Assembly: GCF_965363235.1 (NCBI RefSeq)
Contig: NC_134850.1
Location: 30,654,102 to 30,718,101, forward strand
Direction: 5' to 3'
Source of the DNA: Mytilus galloprovincialis
Lineage: Eukaryota; Mollusca; Bivalvia; Mytilida; Mytilidae
DNA length: 64,000 bases
Made by a program: the position numbers and the translations under genes. Shown here piece by piece: positions 46,612-57,369 of the stretch. A model generated the notes under the pieces. That model saw only the letters and a list, made by a program, of their open reading frames with translations. It did not search any database and was not told the DNA's origin. The number at the start of each line of letters is the position of its first letter. Within the stretch, counting starts at the first letter, position 1.

Positions 46612-47330
46612 TATATGTATGTGTGCCAATTAATGAGACAATTCTCCATCCAAGTCATAATCAGGTTGGGAACAACCCCTCAATTTTATAAATATCCTTT
46701 TTATGAGGGGTCAATATAAGTTGCAATATATTTTTTTGTAAATAAAACTTTTTAGTACAAAAGAGCTCATATTTTCCCAAAGAACTATATATCTATCTGG
46801 TATTAAATGGTCAAAACATGCCCAAGAATTTTGTAATATTCCTGGACTTAGGCCATGTTAACACATTTACTTTAATATTATTCAAAATAAGTGGACCACT
46901 CTTTAAGAATAGTAATGTTGTTTAAAATATGATGTATTTCTCCTCTTTTTATGTTAATTTTTTAAAGTTCTTCAAAGGATTTGTATAGTAACACTATGCA
47001 AATCCTTGGTATTTCTTTTTTACTTTTTTACAACAGTAAAATGACCCCATATGTGCTCTGTCTGAGGGATAATAACAAATACAGGTCATAGTATGTACAG
47101 CAGGGCTTTGACCCAGACCAAACAGCAAGCTATAAGGGACCCCAAAATTATAAGTGTACACAATTCGAACAGGAAAACCAACGATCTAATTTATATATTA
47201 TATACAAACGGGAAAATACCAAATAATATTTATGAACTTCAACCAACGATATCTAACTGCTGAACGACAGGCCCCTGAATCAATCAGGACAGGTGCATAA
47301 ACATGCAGGGGGTATGGATAGTTTTGTATC
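46612..47330 (+). repeat. Family A repeat in two pieces
   Basis: The start (GTGTGCCAATTAATGAGACA) is at about 46620-46675 and the later part (AAACAGCAAGCTATAAGGGA, AACAGGAAAACCAACGATCT) at about 47080-47330. About 400 bases of unrelated sequence separate them, including the hairpin at 46974. Confidence 0.65.
46974..47008. repeat. Small hairpin element, third member
   Basis: AAAGGATTTGTATAGT, three bases, ACTATGCAAATCCTTG. Same arms as 2934-2968. Confidence 0.6.
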
Positions 47331-48339
47331 GCCAGCATATTGCAGTTGAAGGCATTTCTTTCCGAAGTTCTTTGAAGTTTATTACTAACAACGAACATAT
47401 TTTGATAGGGAATGTAAGTAAGGGGGAAGGAAACCAATGTTTTGTTCTGTTCAGGTATTTTCTTCTGTTTTCTATTTATATCGGAGCACTCCCATTTGGG
47501 ATAAATGGGTTTCATGCTGAATCAAATATTATCACAGACATTGACACAGTGTACTTGGGTGCTTATATATTTAAAATCGTTATAAATACAGGTTAGATTG
47601 TGATTATAAAAACAAGTGCAAATATCTGTTTATAATATTTACAAAAAAACGGTGCGGGAAATGGACACGATTACATTTCCGGATGCGGGAAGCGGGAATA
47701 TAAAAAAAATAAAAAAATTCTACTTTGAAAAAAATAGGTGCGGGCGGGTCCGTCGAACAAGGAATTAAATTGGTGTGGCCTTAGTATAAGTAAACAGAAA
47801 TCTATGAAATTTTAACATAGGTCTATGACCACAAAAGGAAGGTTTGGATTGATTTTGGGAGTTTTAGTCCCAACCGTTTAGGAATTAGGGGCCAAAAAAA
47901 GGCCCAAATAAGCATTTTTCTTGGTTTTTGCACAATGACTTTAATATCAGTTAATAGAAATCTATGAAATTTTAACACAAGGTTTATGACCACAAAAGGA
48001 AGGTTTGGATTGATTTTTGGAGTTTTGGTCCCAACGAATTAGGGGCCAAAAGGGGCCAAAATCAAACTTTGTTTGATTTCATCAAAAAATGAATTATTGG
48101 GGTTCTTTGAAATGCCAAATCTAACCATTTATTCTGAATCTTAATTTTTGGTCCCGTTTTCAAATTGGTCTACATTAAGGTCCAAAGTGTCCAAAATTAA
48201 ACTTAGTTTGATTTTAACAAAAATTGAATTCTTGGGGTTCTTTGATATGCTGAATCTAAACATGTACTTAGATTTTTGATTATGGGCCCAGTTTTCAAGT
48301 TGGTCCAAATCGGGGTCCAAAATTATTATATTAAGTATT

Positions 48340-48612
48340 GTATAATAGCAAGAAATTTTCAATTGCACAGTATTGCGCAATAGCAAGAAATCTTCAATTG
48401 CACAGTATTGCCCAATAGCAAGAAATCTTCAATTGCACAGTATTGCACAATAGCAAGAAATCTTCAATTGCACAGTATTGTGCAATAGCAAGAAATCTTC
48501 AACTGCACAGTATTACGCAATAGCAAGAAATATCTAATTGCATAATATTATGCAATAGCAAGAAATTTTGCACAGTTTTGCTCAATAGCAAGAAATATTC
48601 AATTGCACATTA
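48340..48612. repeat. Minisatellite, about 33-bp unit, eight copies
   Basis: Units of CAATAGCAAGAAATCTTCAA followed by TTGCACAGTATTG. The array is part of family C, and a homologous array is at 50018-50258. Confidence 0.9.
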
Positions 48613-50017
48613 TTATCCCGTTTTCGAATTGGTCTACATTAAGGTCCAAAGGGTCAAAAGTTAAACTTTGTTTGATTTCAACAAAAATTCATATATGGGG
48701 TTCTTCAATGTGCTGAATCTAACCATGTATTTAGATTTTTAATATTTGGGCCCCGTTATCAAATTGGTCCACATTGAGCTCTAAAGGGTCTAAAATTGAA
48801 CATTATTTGATTTCATCAAAAATTGAATACTTGGGGTTCTATGATATGCTGAATCTAACCATGTATTTAGATTTTGGATATTGGACCATAATAGGTAAAT
48901 GTCCAATTTAAAATTATTAAGTTTTTATACGACCGCAAAAATTTTAATTTTTCGTCGTATATTGCTATCACGTTGGCGTCGTCGTCGTCGTCCGAATACT
49001 TTTAGTTTTCGCACTCTAACTTTAGTAAAAGTGAATAGAAATCTATGAAATTTTAACACAAGGTTTATGACCACAAAAGGAAGGTTGGGATTGATTTTGG
49101 GAGTTGAGGTCCGAACAGTTTAGGAATTAGGGGCCAAAAAGGGGCCCAAATAAGCATTTTTCTTGGTTTTTGCACCATAACTTTAGTATAAGTAAATAGA
49201 AATCTATGAAATTTTGACACAAGGTTTATGACCACAAAAGGAAGGTTGGGATTGATTTTGGGAGTTTTGGTTCCAACAGTTTAGGAATTAGGGGCCAAAA
49301 AAGGACCCAAATAAGCATTATTCTTGGTTTTCGCACAATAACTTTAGTATAAGTAAATAGAAATCAATGAAATTTAAACACAAGGTTTATGACCACAAAA
49401 GGAAGGTTGGGATTGATTTTGGGAGTTGAGGTCCGAACAGTTTAGGAATTAGGGGCCAAAAAGGGGCCCAAATAAGCATTTTTCTTGGTTTTTGCACCAT
49501 AACTTTAGTATAAGTAAATAGAAATCTATGAAATTTAAACACAAGGTTTATGACCATAAAATTTTTGGTCCAGTTTTCAAATTGGTCTACATTAAGGTCC
49601 AAAGGGTCCAAAATTAAACTTTGTTTGATTTTGACAAAAATTGAATCCTTGGGGTTCTTTGATATGCTGAATCTAAAAATGTACTTAGATTTTTGATTAG
49701 TGGCCCAGTTTTCAAGTTGATCCAAATCGGGGTCCAAAATTAAATTTTGTTTGATTTCATCAAAAATTGAATAATTGGGGTTTTTTGATATGCCGATTCT
49801 AACTGTGTATGTAGATTCTTAATTTTTGGTCTCGTTTTCAAATTGGTCAACATAAAGGTCCAAAGGGTCCAAAATTAAGCTTAGTTTGATTTTAACAAAA
49901 ATTGAATTCTTGGGGTTCTTTGATATGCTGAATCTAAACATGTACTTAGATTTTTGATTATGGGCCCAGTTTTCAAGTTGGTCCAAATCAGGATCCAAAA
50001 TTATTATATTAAGTATT

Positions 50018-50258
50018 GTGCAATAGCAAGAAATTTTCAATTGCACAGTATTCAGCAATAGCAAGAAATCTTCAATTACACAGTATTGTGCAATAGCAAG
50101 AAATGTTCAATTACACAGTGTTGAGCAATAGCAAGAAATCTTCAATTGCACAGTATTGTGCAATAGCAAGAAATCTTCAACTGCACAGTATTGCTCAATA
50201 GCAAGAAATATCTAATTGCATAATATTGTGCAATAGCAAGAAATTTTCAATTGATTGG
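50018..50258. repeat. Minisatellite, about 33-bp unit, seven copies
   Basis: Same unit as 48340-48612, with variants such as TTACACAGTGTTGAG. It ends at TTTTCAATTGATTGGAG. Confidence 0.9.
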
Positions 50259-50514
50259 AGTTATCTTTCTTTGTCCAGAATAGTAGTTGAATCAACTTAA
50301 ATCATTGTTTTATACAATATACAATGTATATTCACTTTTACTTCCAACTGATAAATTAAAACAATCTTTACCATTCAGTGATAACAAGCACTTTTTTTAC
50401 ATTTTAATATTTTATGATGTATTTAAATGAGTAGTTATTGCTATTTCTTAAATTTTTTTGAGAGGATTAATATTCAACAGCATAGTGAATTGCTCAAAGG
50501 CAAAACAAACATTT

Positions 50515-50875
50515 TAAGTTCATTAGACCACATTCATTCTGTGTCAGAAACCTATGCTGTGTCAACTATTTAATCACAGTCCAAATTTAGAGCTGAATCC
50601 AGCTTGAAAGTTGTGTCCATACTTGCCCCAAGCGTTCAGGGTTCAACCTCTGCGGTTGTATAAAGCTGCGCCCTGCAGAGCATCTGGTTAAGTTTAAGTT
50701 CTTAGACCACATTCATTCTCTGTCAGAAACCTTTGTTGTGTCAACTATTTAATCACAATCCAAATTCAGAGCTGTATCAAGCTTAAATGTTGTGTCCATA
50801 CTTGCCCCAACTGTTCAGGGTTCGACCTCTGCGGTTGTATAAAGCTGCGCCCTGTGGAGCATCTGGTTTCAATAA
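50515..50875 (+). repeat. Tandem pair, about 185-bp unit, at the right end of family C
   Basis: Both copies run from TTAGACCACATTCATTCT to GCTGCGCCCTG(C/T)(A/G)GAGCATCTGGTT. The duplicated part includes the element's right tip. Confidence 0.85.
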
Positions 50876-51097
50876 CAAATTTAACTGAACGAATGAAACT
50901 TTACAATGTTTCCTCTGTCATATTCAGACACATTAAAGAATAAGTGAGAGAGATTTTTGTTATCAATCATGGTTACCTAACTGTTGACATTTTTCTAAGC
51001 CTAAAGGTGATGCCTAACTAGATAGAGGCGGTGCTTCCTCTGCCTACCTATATGTACCCACCCTGCACAGTAGACTGTGACAAACTAATAAATCCTA

Positions 51098-51400
51098 GTC
51101 CAGGTTATGCGCCAAGCTAACATTGATTTGGTTCTGTCCAGGTTATGCACCAAGCTAACATTGATTTGGTTCTGTCCAAGTTATGCACCAAGCTAACATT
51201 GATTTGGTTCTGTCCAGGTTATGCACCAAGCTAACATTGATTTGGTTCTGTCCAAGTTATGCACCAAGCTAACATTGATTTGGTTCTGTCCAGGTTATGC
51301 ACCAAGCTAACATTGATTTGGTTCTGTCCAGGTTATGCACCAAGCTAACATTGATTTGGTTCTGTCCAGGTTATGCACCGAGCTAACATTGATTTGGTTC
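51098..51400. repeat. Minisatellite, 38-bp unit, eight copies
   Basis: GTCCAGGTTATGCACCAAGC plus TAACATTGATTTGGTTCT repeats eight times with almost no divergence. Copies three and five share GTCCAAG, hinting at a 76-bp dimer step. Confidence 0.95.
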
Positions 51401-51722
51401 TGGAAGCAATGGAAAGCACATATTTGTTGACAACTTATATCAGGGAAGCCAGACACAGCAATCATGAATTCTGGTGTTGTCCTATCGGGAGCAAAATATT
51501 TAGGTTCAGTATGTGGTTGAAATTATTTTAAACATCATAGCTTTATCAAATCTTCATTGCTAGCTTGACAGAGACAGTATCTAAAGCAAAATATTGGGTT
51601 CCATTTAAGTCTTATAACGCTTGTAACAAAATAAAAATAAACCAGTTGTGTTTATATTTATTCCTTGTTTTACGGGTAACTCATGTCTTTTCAGGATGAA
51701 GATACAATACAAATAATTGTCC

Positions 51723-51784
51723 ATGGCAGCCACGAAGAGTTTTCCATCAGAGTCCAGAAACTTTAAGCAGTCAGATGAATTAAG
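51723..51784 (+). CDS. First coding exon of an unrecognised plus-strand gene (partial)
   Basis: An acceptor (CATGTCTTTTCAG) at 51694 opens an exon whose ATG lies in a good context (TTGTCCATGGCA). It encodes MAATKSFPSESRNFKQSDEL and ends in phase 2 at AG|GTAATT. The 5' part 51695-51722 would be untranslated, so another 5' exon is expected upstream. No convincing following exon is seen to 64000, implying a long first coding intron or a false call. Residue use is not repeat-like. I do not recognise the protein. Confidence 0.5.
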
Positions 51785-51889
51785 GTAATTTAATTGAGAT
51801 TAATAGTTTAATAGTCCAACAGTAATTGACACTATACATAAAATATTTTGTAAACAATCACTGCAGATGTGGAGTAATTTATTTTGAAA

Positions 51890-52075
51890 CAAGGTGATTG
51901 CTAGTGAAACAGGGAGATTGAGGGTGATTGCTAGTGAAACAGGGAGATTGCTGGCTAAACAGGGTGATTGCTAGCTATATATAGTGAAACAGTGTGCTTG
52001 CTATTGAAACAGGGAGATTGCTGGCTAAACAGGGCGATTGCTAGTAAAACAGGGTGATTGCTAGTGAATTGAATT
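51890..52075. repeat. Minisatellite, about 21-bp unit
   Basis: Variants of GTGAAACAGGGAGATTGCTG, alternating with GCTAAACAGGGTGATTGCTA, about nine units. It begins about 105 bases after the start exon. Confidence 0.9.
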
Positions 52076-52229
52076 GTGGCGATGGCTGAGATCTACAACC
52101 TTGTCATATATATATTTAAAGCCTGTGAAATATAATAAAGAGATGTTTAAAATGGAAAACCTCAATCACCATCATTCACTGTGAAAATTCACTAATAAGA
52201 GTGATTTTTTATTGCAAGCAGTCACTATA

Positions 52230-52380
52230 AAATTCACTAACAATTTGGGGGGTTGTGGGTGTGGGGTGGGCTCCAGTCATGCTTCAGTGACTTCCTAAAT
52301 AATCAACTGTTTTTTTCCTACTGAAAAACCCTCTTTAATCCACCTCTGAGTTAACTGTCTAAACCTATATTGCCTATTGA
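52230..52380. mobile_element. G-rich MITE-like fragment
   Basis: GGGGGGTTGTGGGTGTGGGG, then CAGTGACTTCCTAAATAATC and a T-rich part, paralleling the element at 60372 (CAGTGATTCCCTATATAACC). Ends not resolved. Confidence 0.4.
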
Positions 52381-52559
52381 TTTTTTCACTGACATAGGAG
52401 CTCTAAGCGTAAGCCTAGCGGTTACCTGAAATTGATATATATATGTAATACCTACATTACAAACTTAAGGTGTTGAACACTTTTTAACACTGAGGATTAA
52501 TATTTGTCTACCTTTGATCTTAAAAGGAGAACTAAAGGCTTAAATGAAGCATTCTCAAT

Positions 52560-52895
52560 AAGAACCCCCCCCCCCCCCGCCCTTAAACCAAATTTTTTTT
52601 GGTCAAAAAGGGGGGGGATAGTTTTGACTTGATGTTTTGGCGTATCACAAGCTTAAACATCAAGACTGCATGACTACCATGAAATACTATTATTAGACTT
52701 GATGTTTAGGTGTATCATAAGCCTGAGATCAAGACTGCATGACTACTAGGAAGTACTATTTCAAGACTTGATATCTAGGTGTATCATAAGTCAAATGTCA
52801 AGATCACATGACTACAATGGAATACTATTCCAAAACTTGATATTTAGGTGTATCATAAGCCAAAGAACAAGACTTAATGATTACCATGTACTTCT
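52560..52895. repeat. G/C-run hairpin followed by 70-bp tandem repeat
   Basis: A C run (52566-52578) and a G run (52611-52618) bracket AAACCAAATT...TTTGGTC, able to pair. Then about four units of near 70 bp start with GACTTGATGTTTAGGTGTAT at 52626, 52696, 52765 and 52834. Confidence 0.8.
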
Positions 52896-52964
52896 TAAAT
52901 TATTAAAACACCCTTTACCCAATGATAAAGCCCAAATCTGGTTATATCATCAGGTCACATGTTT

Positions 52965-53045
52965 ACCGTATAATGTCAAAATGTTTACCGTAACATGTCA
53001 AAATGTTCACCGTAACATGTCAAAAAGTTTACTGTAACATGTACA
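52965..53045. repeat. Minisatellite, about 21-bp unit, four copies
   Basis: TTTACCGTAACATGTCAAAATG repeated with small changes. Confidence 0.9.
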
Positions 53046-53159
53046 TTAGCTAAATATAGATAACTGTAACTATGGAAAATCCCACTGGGATTTGTCACTG
53101 AAAGGATAATTGAACCTGTTAAGATATCAACCAGATACATATTCATCCACTGGATAATT

Positions 53160-53250
53160 CTTTGATCCGCCGGTTAATCTGAACCGCCGGTTAAATCTGA
53201 ACAGCCGGTTACCATACCTATATAAATAGGGTGCAAACATTAATCCACCA
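53160..53250 (+). promoter_or_regulatory. Possible promoter with CCGCCGGTTA repeats and TATA motif
   Basis: CCGCCGGTTAATCTGAA recurs three times with changes, followed by TATATAAATAGGG at about 53219-53231. It stands immediately before the hammerhead-like motif. Function is inferred from layout only. Confidence 0.35.
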
Positions 53251-53254
53251 CTCT

Positions 53255-53294
53255 GCCTCTGATGAAGTCCTTTTTGGACCGAAACCGGTCAGGC
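53255..53294 (+). ncRNA. Hammerhead-ribozyme-like motif (type I layout)
   Basis: The conserved core boxes are present and in order: CTGATGA at 53259-53265 and GAAA at 53281-53284. Stem II is GTCC/GGAC with a five-T loop, with one A-C mismatch at its base. Stem I is GCCT (53255-53258) with AGGC (53291-53294). Stem III is ACC/GGT without a loop, and a cleavage-type GTC ends at 53290. Such minimal stem III hammerheads are known in Penelope-like retroelements and in animal retrozymes, where they may act as dimers. The mismatch may weaken activity. Confidence 0.6.
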
Positions 53295-53875
53295 TATCAA
53301 ACATCACCAGGCGCTGTTAATTATGTGTATTGGTATATATACTATATTTTTAACTGTCTAAAACAACTTGAAGGATGGTTTGAGCACTATGTATTGGATA
53401 AATAAACTGTTTGACAATAATATGTCAACTTTTACAGAACAAACAACTACAGTGTTAAGGTTATGTAATTAAGTATTTGTCACTTACAATTTTTTGCTAT
53501 ATATTTAATTTGTTATAATAACATTTGAAGAAAAAATTGAAATAACCAAATGTTGAAGGCATTTATGGTTGGATATGAACAAATGATGTGTTTAAAGACA
53601 CAAAATTGTCTGAAGTGTATTTGTTTAGTAGGTTATGATCTTTTAATTTTTTTTGGGGTGATGCGAACATAAATAATATATACAAAATTTCAGCCAAATA
53701 TAATGTTAATGTTTTTATAAATAAAAAATGACAATTGATGACCACACATATAATTTTCGGTTCAATTTAAAAATTACAGTTAATAAGAAGTAAAAGACAA
53801 AAGTACTGTTGGTTATTTTTGTTGTTCAGTTGCTGTCTCATTGACCTAAAGATACCCATACCTCACATCTTGTTT

Positions 53876-54320
53876 TATTAACCGGATTTTTGTGTCAAAA
53901 ATGTCGGTTATTGATTTGGGGATGTACGGCGGGCAACCAAATGTTGTCCGTGCATTTACTCATGAAGCGTTCAACCAAACCTTTTAAAATTTTAATATGT
54001 TGTTACTGACAACAAAATGGAGGTCAAGTTCAATAATGACGATTTTGACTTTTACCGTTCAGGAGTTACGGTTCTTGAAAGTTTAAAAAATGTTGTGTCC
54101 GTGCATTTACTCATGAACCAGTCAACCAAATCTTGTCCTGCTAGAGGGTCATTTTCTATCTAGTTTATATGTTGTTATTGTTGACAACATGGAAGTCAAG
54201 TTTGATATTGATAATCATAAATTTTACCTATTAGGAGTTTTGGTCCTTGTAATATTGATAAATGCCAGAACACAAATAAATGTTAAAGAATCCGGTTTAC
54301 TGTCATTTTGACAGCTCTTG
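53876..54320 (+). repeat. Dispersed repeat with internal duplication
   Basis: AACCGGATTTTTGTGTCAAA and ATGTCGGTTATTGATTTGGG start a repeat whose unit TGTCCGTGCATTTACTCATG occurs at about 53947 and 54099. The right end CCGGTTTACTGTCATTTTGA faces the left end. A short family A scrap is at 53820-53875. From 54321 to 55160 no feature is recognised. Confidence 0.6.
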
Positions 54321-55164
54321 TTCATAATCATTTACAAATTAGTTGAATCTCCCCTTTTAGATTAATTCATTTCTTAAACATCTTAATACTCCAGTATGTG
54401 GGTCAATAATATAAGTCTTGTGAAAAATGTTTAAAACATTTTCAAATTTTCTATATGTGATAAAAGGAAGACAACTCTGTTGAATTTTTACCAAAGTTAA
54501 ATAAGTTAGCCTGCACTTCTAGATAACATCATCTATATAGCTAAGAAATACCTTTTAAAGTCATTGAAAGAAGGAATAAGTATAAAGAAAAAATATAAAA
54601 GAATATACATGTACGTAAGATAAAACGCTGCGATCAATCAGTTGAGGTCCAAAAATTACGCACGTCACAGCGGAACAGTGCATTTATATAATTAATAAGT
54701 ATTCATTGCTACATGTAACACATCCCAGATGGTAAAAAATAGCTAAACAAGTAATACAGCCAAAGCCTTCTGACCACTAAGAGACAGTTGTTTGATAGAT
54801 TGAAGATTGCTTAATGTCCCATCAAGGCAAAACAGGCTTTTTGCCAAGAGAAGGTAAATTTTATCTTGAGTTAAATTATTTATAGGAAAAACTGATCTTT
54901 GATTTTAGGTTTTGGTCATTTCAGACCATTTCAGCTACTGCAATAATTTTTTTCTGCTTGACCAATGAATATTTGAGGAATTTTATTAGTTGTTGCATTA
55001 GACTTAAAATATATATCTACTGCTAATTGACCAGTACTTTATTCCTGCCTTCTGGCAGAAAAAGGGATATCAGTTGGTTTTTTTTTATTAAATTTTATTA
55101 ATAGATATATTACATAGACTACATAGGGAAATTTTCTGTAGTTAAACAGTGCTTGCCAGGAATC

Positions 55165-55425
55165 TGATGTTCAGTAGTTGTCGTTTGTTGATGTGGTTCA
55201 TAAGTGTTTCTTGCTTCTAGCTTTTCATTTAGATTAGACCTTTGGTTTTCCCATTTGAATGGTTTTACACTAGTAATTTTTTGGGCCCTTTATAGCTTGC
55301 TGTTTGGTGTGAGCCAAGGCTCAGTTTTGAAGACCGTACTTTGACCTAGAATGGTTTACTTTTATATATTGTGACTTGAAGGAGAGTTGTCTCATTGGCA
55401 CTCATACCACATCTTCTTATATCTA
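55165..55425 (-). repeat. Dispersed repeat family A, reverse copy
   Basis: TTCAGTAGTTGTCGTTTGTT through GAGTTGTCTCATTGGCACTC on the plus strand. Confidence 0.85.
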
Positions 55426-55439
55426 TTGACCAAAAGTGC

Positions 55440-55590
55440 CTGGACTTCAGCTGGTATTTCCTACCAAAGGTCTCTGGTTCTTTCTGAATATTCCTACTTT
55501 CTCTACCAATAAAAACTGACCACCTCTGTGTACATGGTGTAGTTAAACAGTTCTGAAAGTGGCATTAAACATCACCTATCAATCAATCAT
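55440..55590 (+). mobile_element. SINE 3' portion, degenerate
   Basis: ACCAATAAAAACTGACCACC, AAAGTGGCATTAAACATCAC and ATCAATCAATCATT follow the SINE body and tail order. It sits between two family A copies of opposite orientation. Confidence 0.65.
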
Positions 55591-55904
55591 TGTTGGGGAC
55601 AATGTGATGACCTCTAGATGTCTATTTTGGTCAATTCGTCGGGTAGGATTACTGTACTGTTGATTGTAACCTACATTTTATTCATGGTATAATTATATTG
55701 ATTGGCATTGGTGACGAAGGAAGACAGCAACTTAATGTAATTTTGTAGTGACATACATGATAGAGGGTGGTAATGAGGGTACCTTCATGGCAAATAAAGG
55801 TACTAATTCTTGCCAAATGACATTAACAGTAATTTTAGGTGCATGACAATACAAAGGGCACTTTTTTAAGACGATAAAAAATTGACAGTTTTTGGTCAAG
55901 GTAT

Positions 55905-56225
55905 ATATAACAAAAGAAGATGTGGTATGATTGCCAATGAGACAACTCTCCTCAAGAGACCAAAATGACACAGCAATTAACAACTATAGGTCACCGTACG
56001 GCCTTCAACAATGAGCAAAGCCCATACCGCATAGTCAGCTATAAAAGACCCCGAAATGCTAATGTAAAACAATTCAAATGAGAAAACTAACAGCCTTATT
56101 TATGTACAAATAATTAATGAAAAACAAATATGTAACACGTAAACAAACGACAACCACTGCATTACAGGCTCCTGACTTAGGACAGGCACATACATGCATA
56201 ATGTGGCAGGGTTAAACATGTTAGT
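55905..56225 (+). repeat. Dispersed repeat family A
   Basis: AAGATGTGGTATGATTGCCA, CACCGTACGGCCTTCAACAA, AACAAACGACAACCACTGCA and GGACAGGCACATACATGCAT: one of the most complete copies. Confidence 0.85.
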
Positions 56226-56404
56226 CTTTTATGGAGTTTAAGTCCAATCAACTTGAAACTTAGTACACATGTTCCTTATGAAAGATCTTTCTAATTTTAA
56301 TGGCATATAAGTGTTTTGACCCCAATTTCACGGTCCACTTTACATAGAAAATTATAGTGTGTGTCGGGGATGTGTGTTCTATGGACACATTCTCATTATG
56401 CCCC

Positions 56405-56650
56405 TCTACTAAGTCAGGAGCCTGTTGTTCAGTGGTTGTTGGTTTTTTTCTCATTTCTCTTTTTTTATACAGATTAGACTGTTAGAATTGTTTTAAAAGT
56501 TCAACTTTCCATCCAAGTCACAATTTATAAAAGTAAACCATTATAGGTCAAAGGGAAGCCTTGGCAAGATATAAAATGACTAGTGTAAAACCATTCAAAA
56601 AGGAAAAACAAGGATCTAATCTATAAAGTAAACAACAAATGAAAAACACT
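56405..56650. repeat. Two abutting family A fragments in opposite orientation
   Basis: CTAAGTCAGGAGCCTGTTGT (about 56408) belongs to a reverse fragment to about 56495, then TCCATCCAAGTCACAATTTA begins a forward fragment to about 56650. From 56651 to 57365 no gene is seen. Confidence 0.65.
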
Positions 56651-57369
56651 TACATGAACATTGTTTTAATCAAATTATTGAATTTTTGTAATATTTCTGG
56701 TATATGAGTAAATTGTTTTCATGAACAATTGTAATTTATGAAAATTATGTATGTACCTTGTACATATCAGCCCGGTTATGGTATTCGTGACCTACATTTT
56801 ATGCATCATTGATTTTTGGTTCTACTTCACAAATGGGACAATAAGGCTTTGATTTATACATTACCTAATTGAAAATGGAAGGAATTTGTTTTTGCTGAGT
56901 TGTATGTCTGTTGACAACAGTTATTAAATTTAGGTTAAAGCATATGGTCTGCTGAGAGCAGTTTTGTTGAGGAAATTTCTGGAATTGTTTGCTTTTAACA
57001 AATATATTGCTTTAAGCTGAATCATCACATGTCATGTCCAATGGCAGCTGTTTACTGAGTTAGGCTTTCCATAACTGTGTAGTTTATTGAAAATCTTAGA
57101 GAGAAAAAAACAGGAATCTAGTTTCTCATTTTTGATTTATATAAAATAAAAAAAAATTCATTACTGTACATTAGTTATTAATAATTATTTTGTTAGAACC
57201 TGTATGTTTAATTGAATGTTATCTTTATCTTATGATACTATTAAATTTAATAAAATTTTCTCCAGTATTTTTCTAATTTTGAAACTATTTAATTTGATAA
57301 ATTTTGTCCAAGGTTTTTATTCGTTCACAAATCTGTTCCTTCACAAATCGGTCTCAATGATTCATTTAT

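Larger units (their letters stand above)
46333..47780. mobile_element. PIF/Harbinger-like non-autonomous transposon, 1.45 kb
   Basis: Terminal inverted repeats of about 32 bp: GGCCACACCAATTTAATTTC at 46333 and GAATTAAATTGGTGTGGCC ending at 47780. TTA is duplicated on both sides (46330-46332, 47781-47783), and joining the flanks restores the family C phrase ACTTTAGTATAAG. A TTA duplication with GG-type tips fits PIF/Harbinger. No transposase is visible. A split family A copy and a small hairpin lie inside. Confidence 0.8.
46065..50875 (+). mobile_element. Composite dispersed element, family C
   Basis: The left tip TTTTATATGACCGCAAAATT and the right tip TGCGGTTGTATAAAGCTGCG are imperfect inverted repeats. 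Inside, modules of about 150-180 bp recur: CTTTAGTA..AAATAGAAATCTATG, GGTTTATGACCACAAAAGGA and AGTTTAGGAATTAGGGGCCA. A second left tip at 48928 suggests at least two copies fused or duplicated, and 47785-48610 parallels 49500-50260. Minus-strand frames of 81-116 codons, such as those containing DPDLDQLENWA, are shared because the DNA is repeated. No transposase or reverse transcriptase is recognised. Confidence 0.65.

Noticed and set aside
48141-50064. Minus-strand frames sharing DPDLDQLENWA and SKYMFRFSISKNP
   Set aside because: Similarity is due to duplicated modules of family C; the frames end in the 33-bp minisatellite and have no consistent start.
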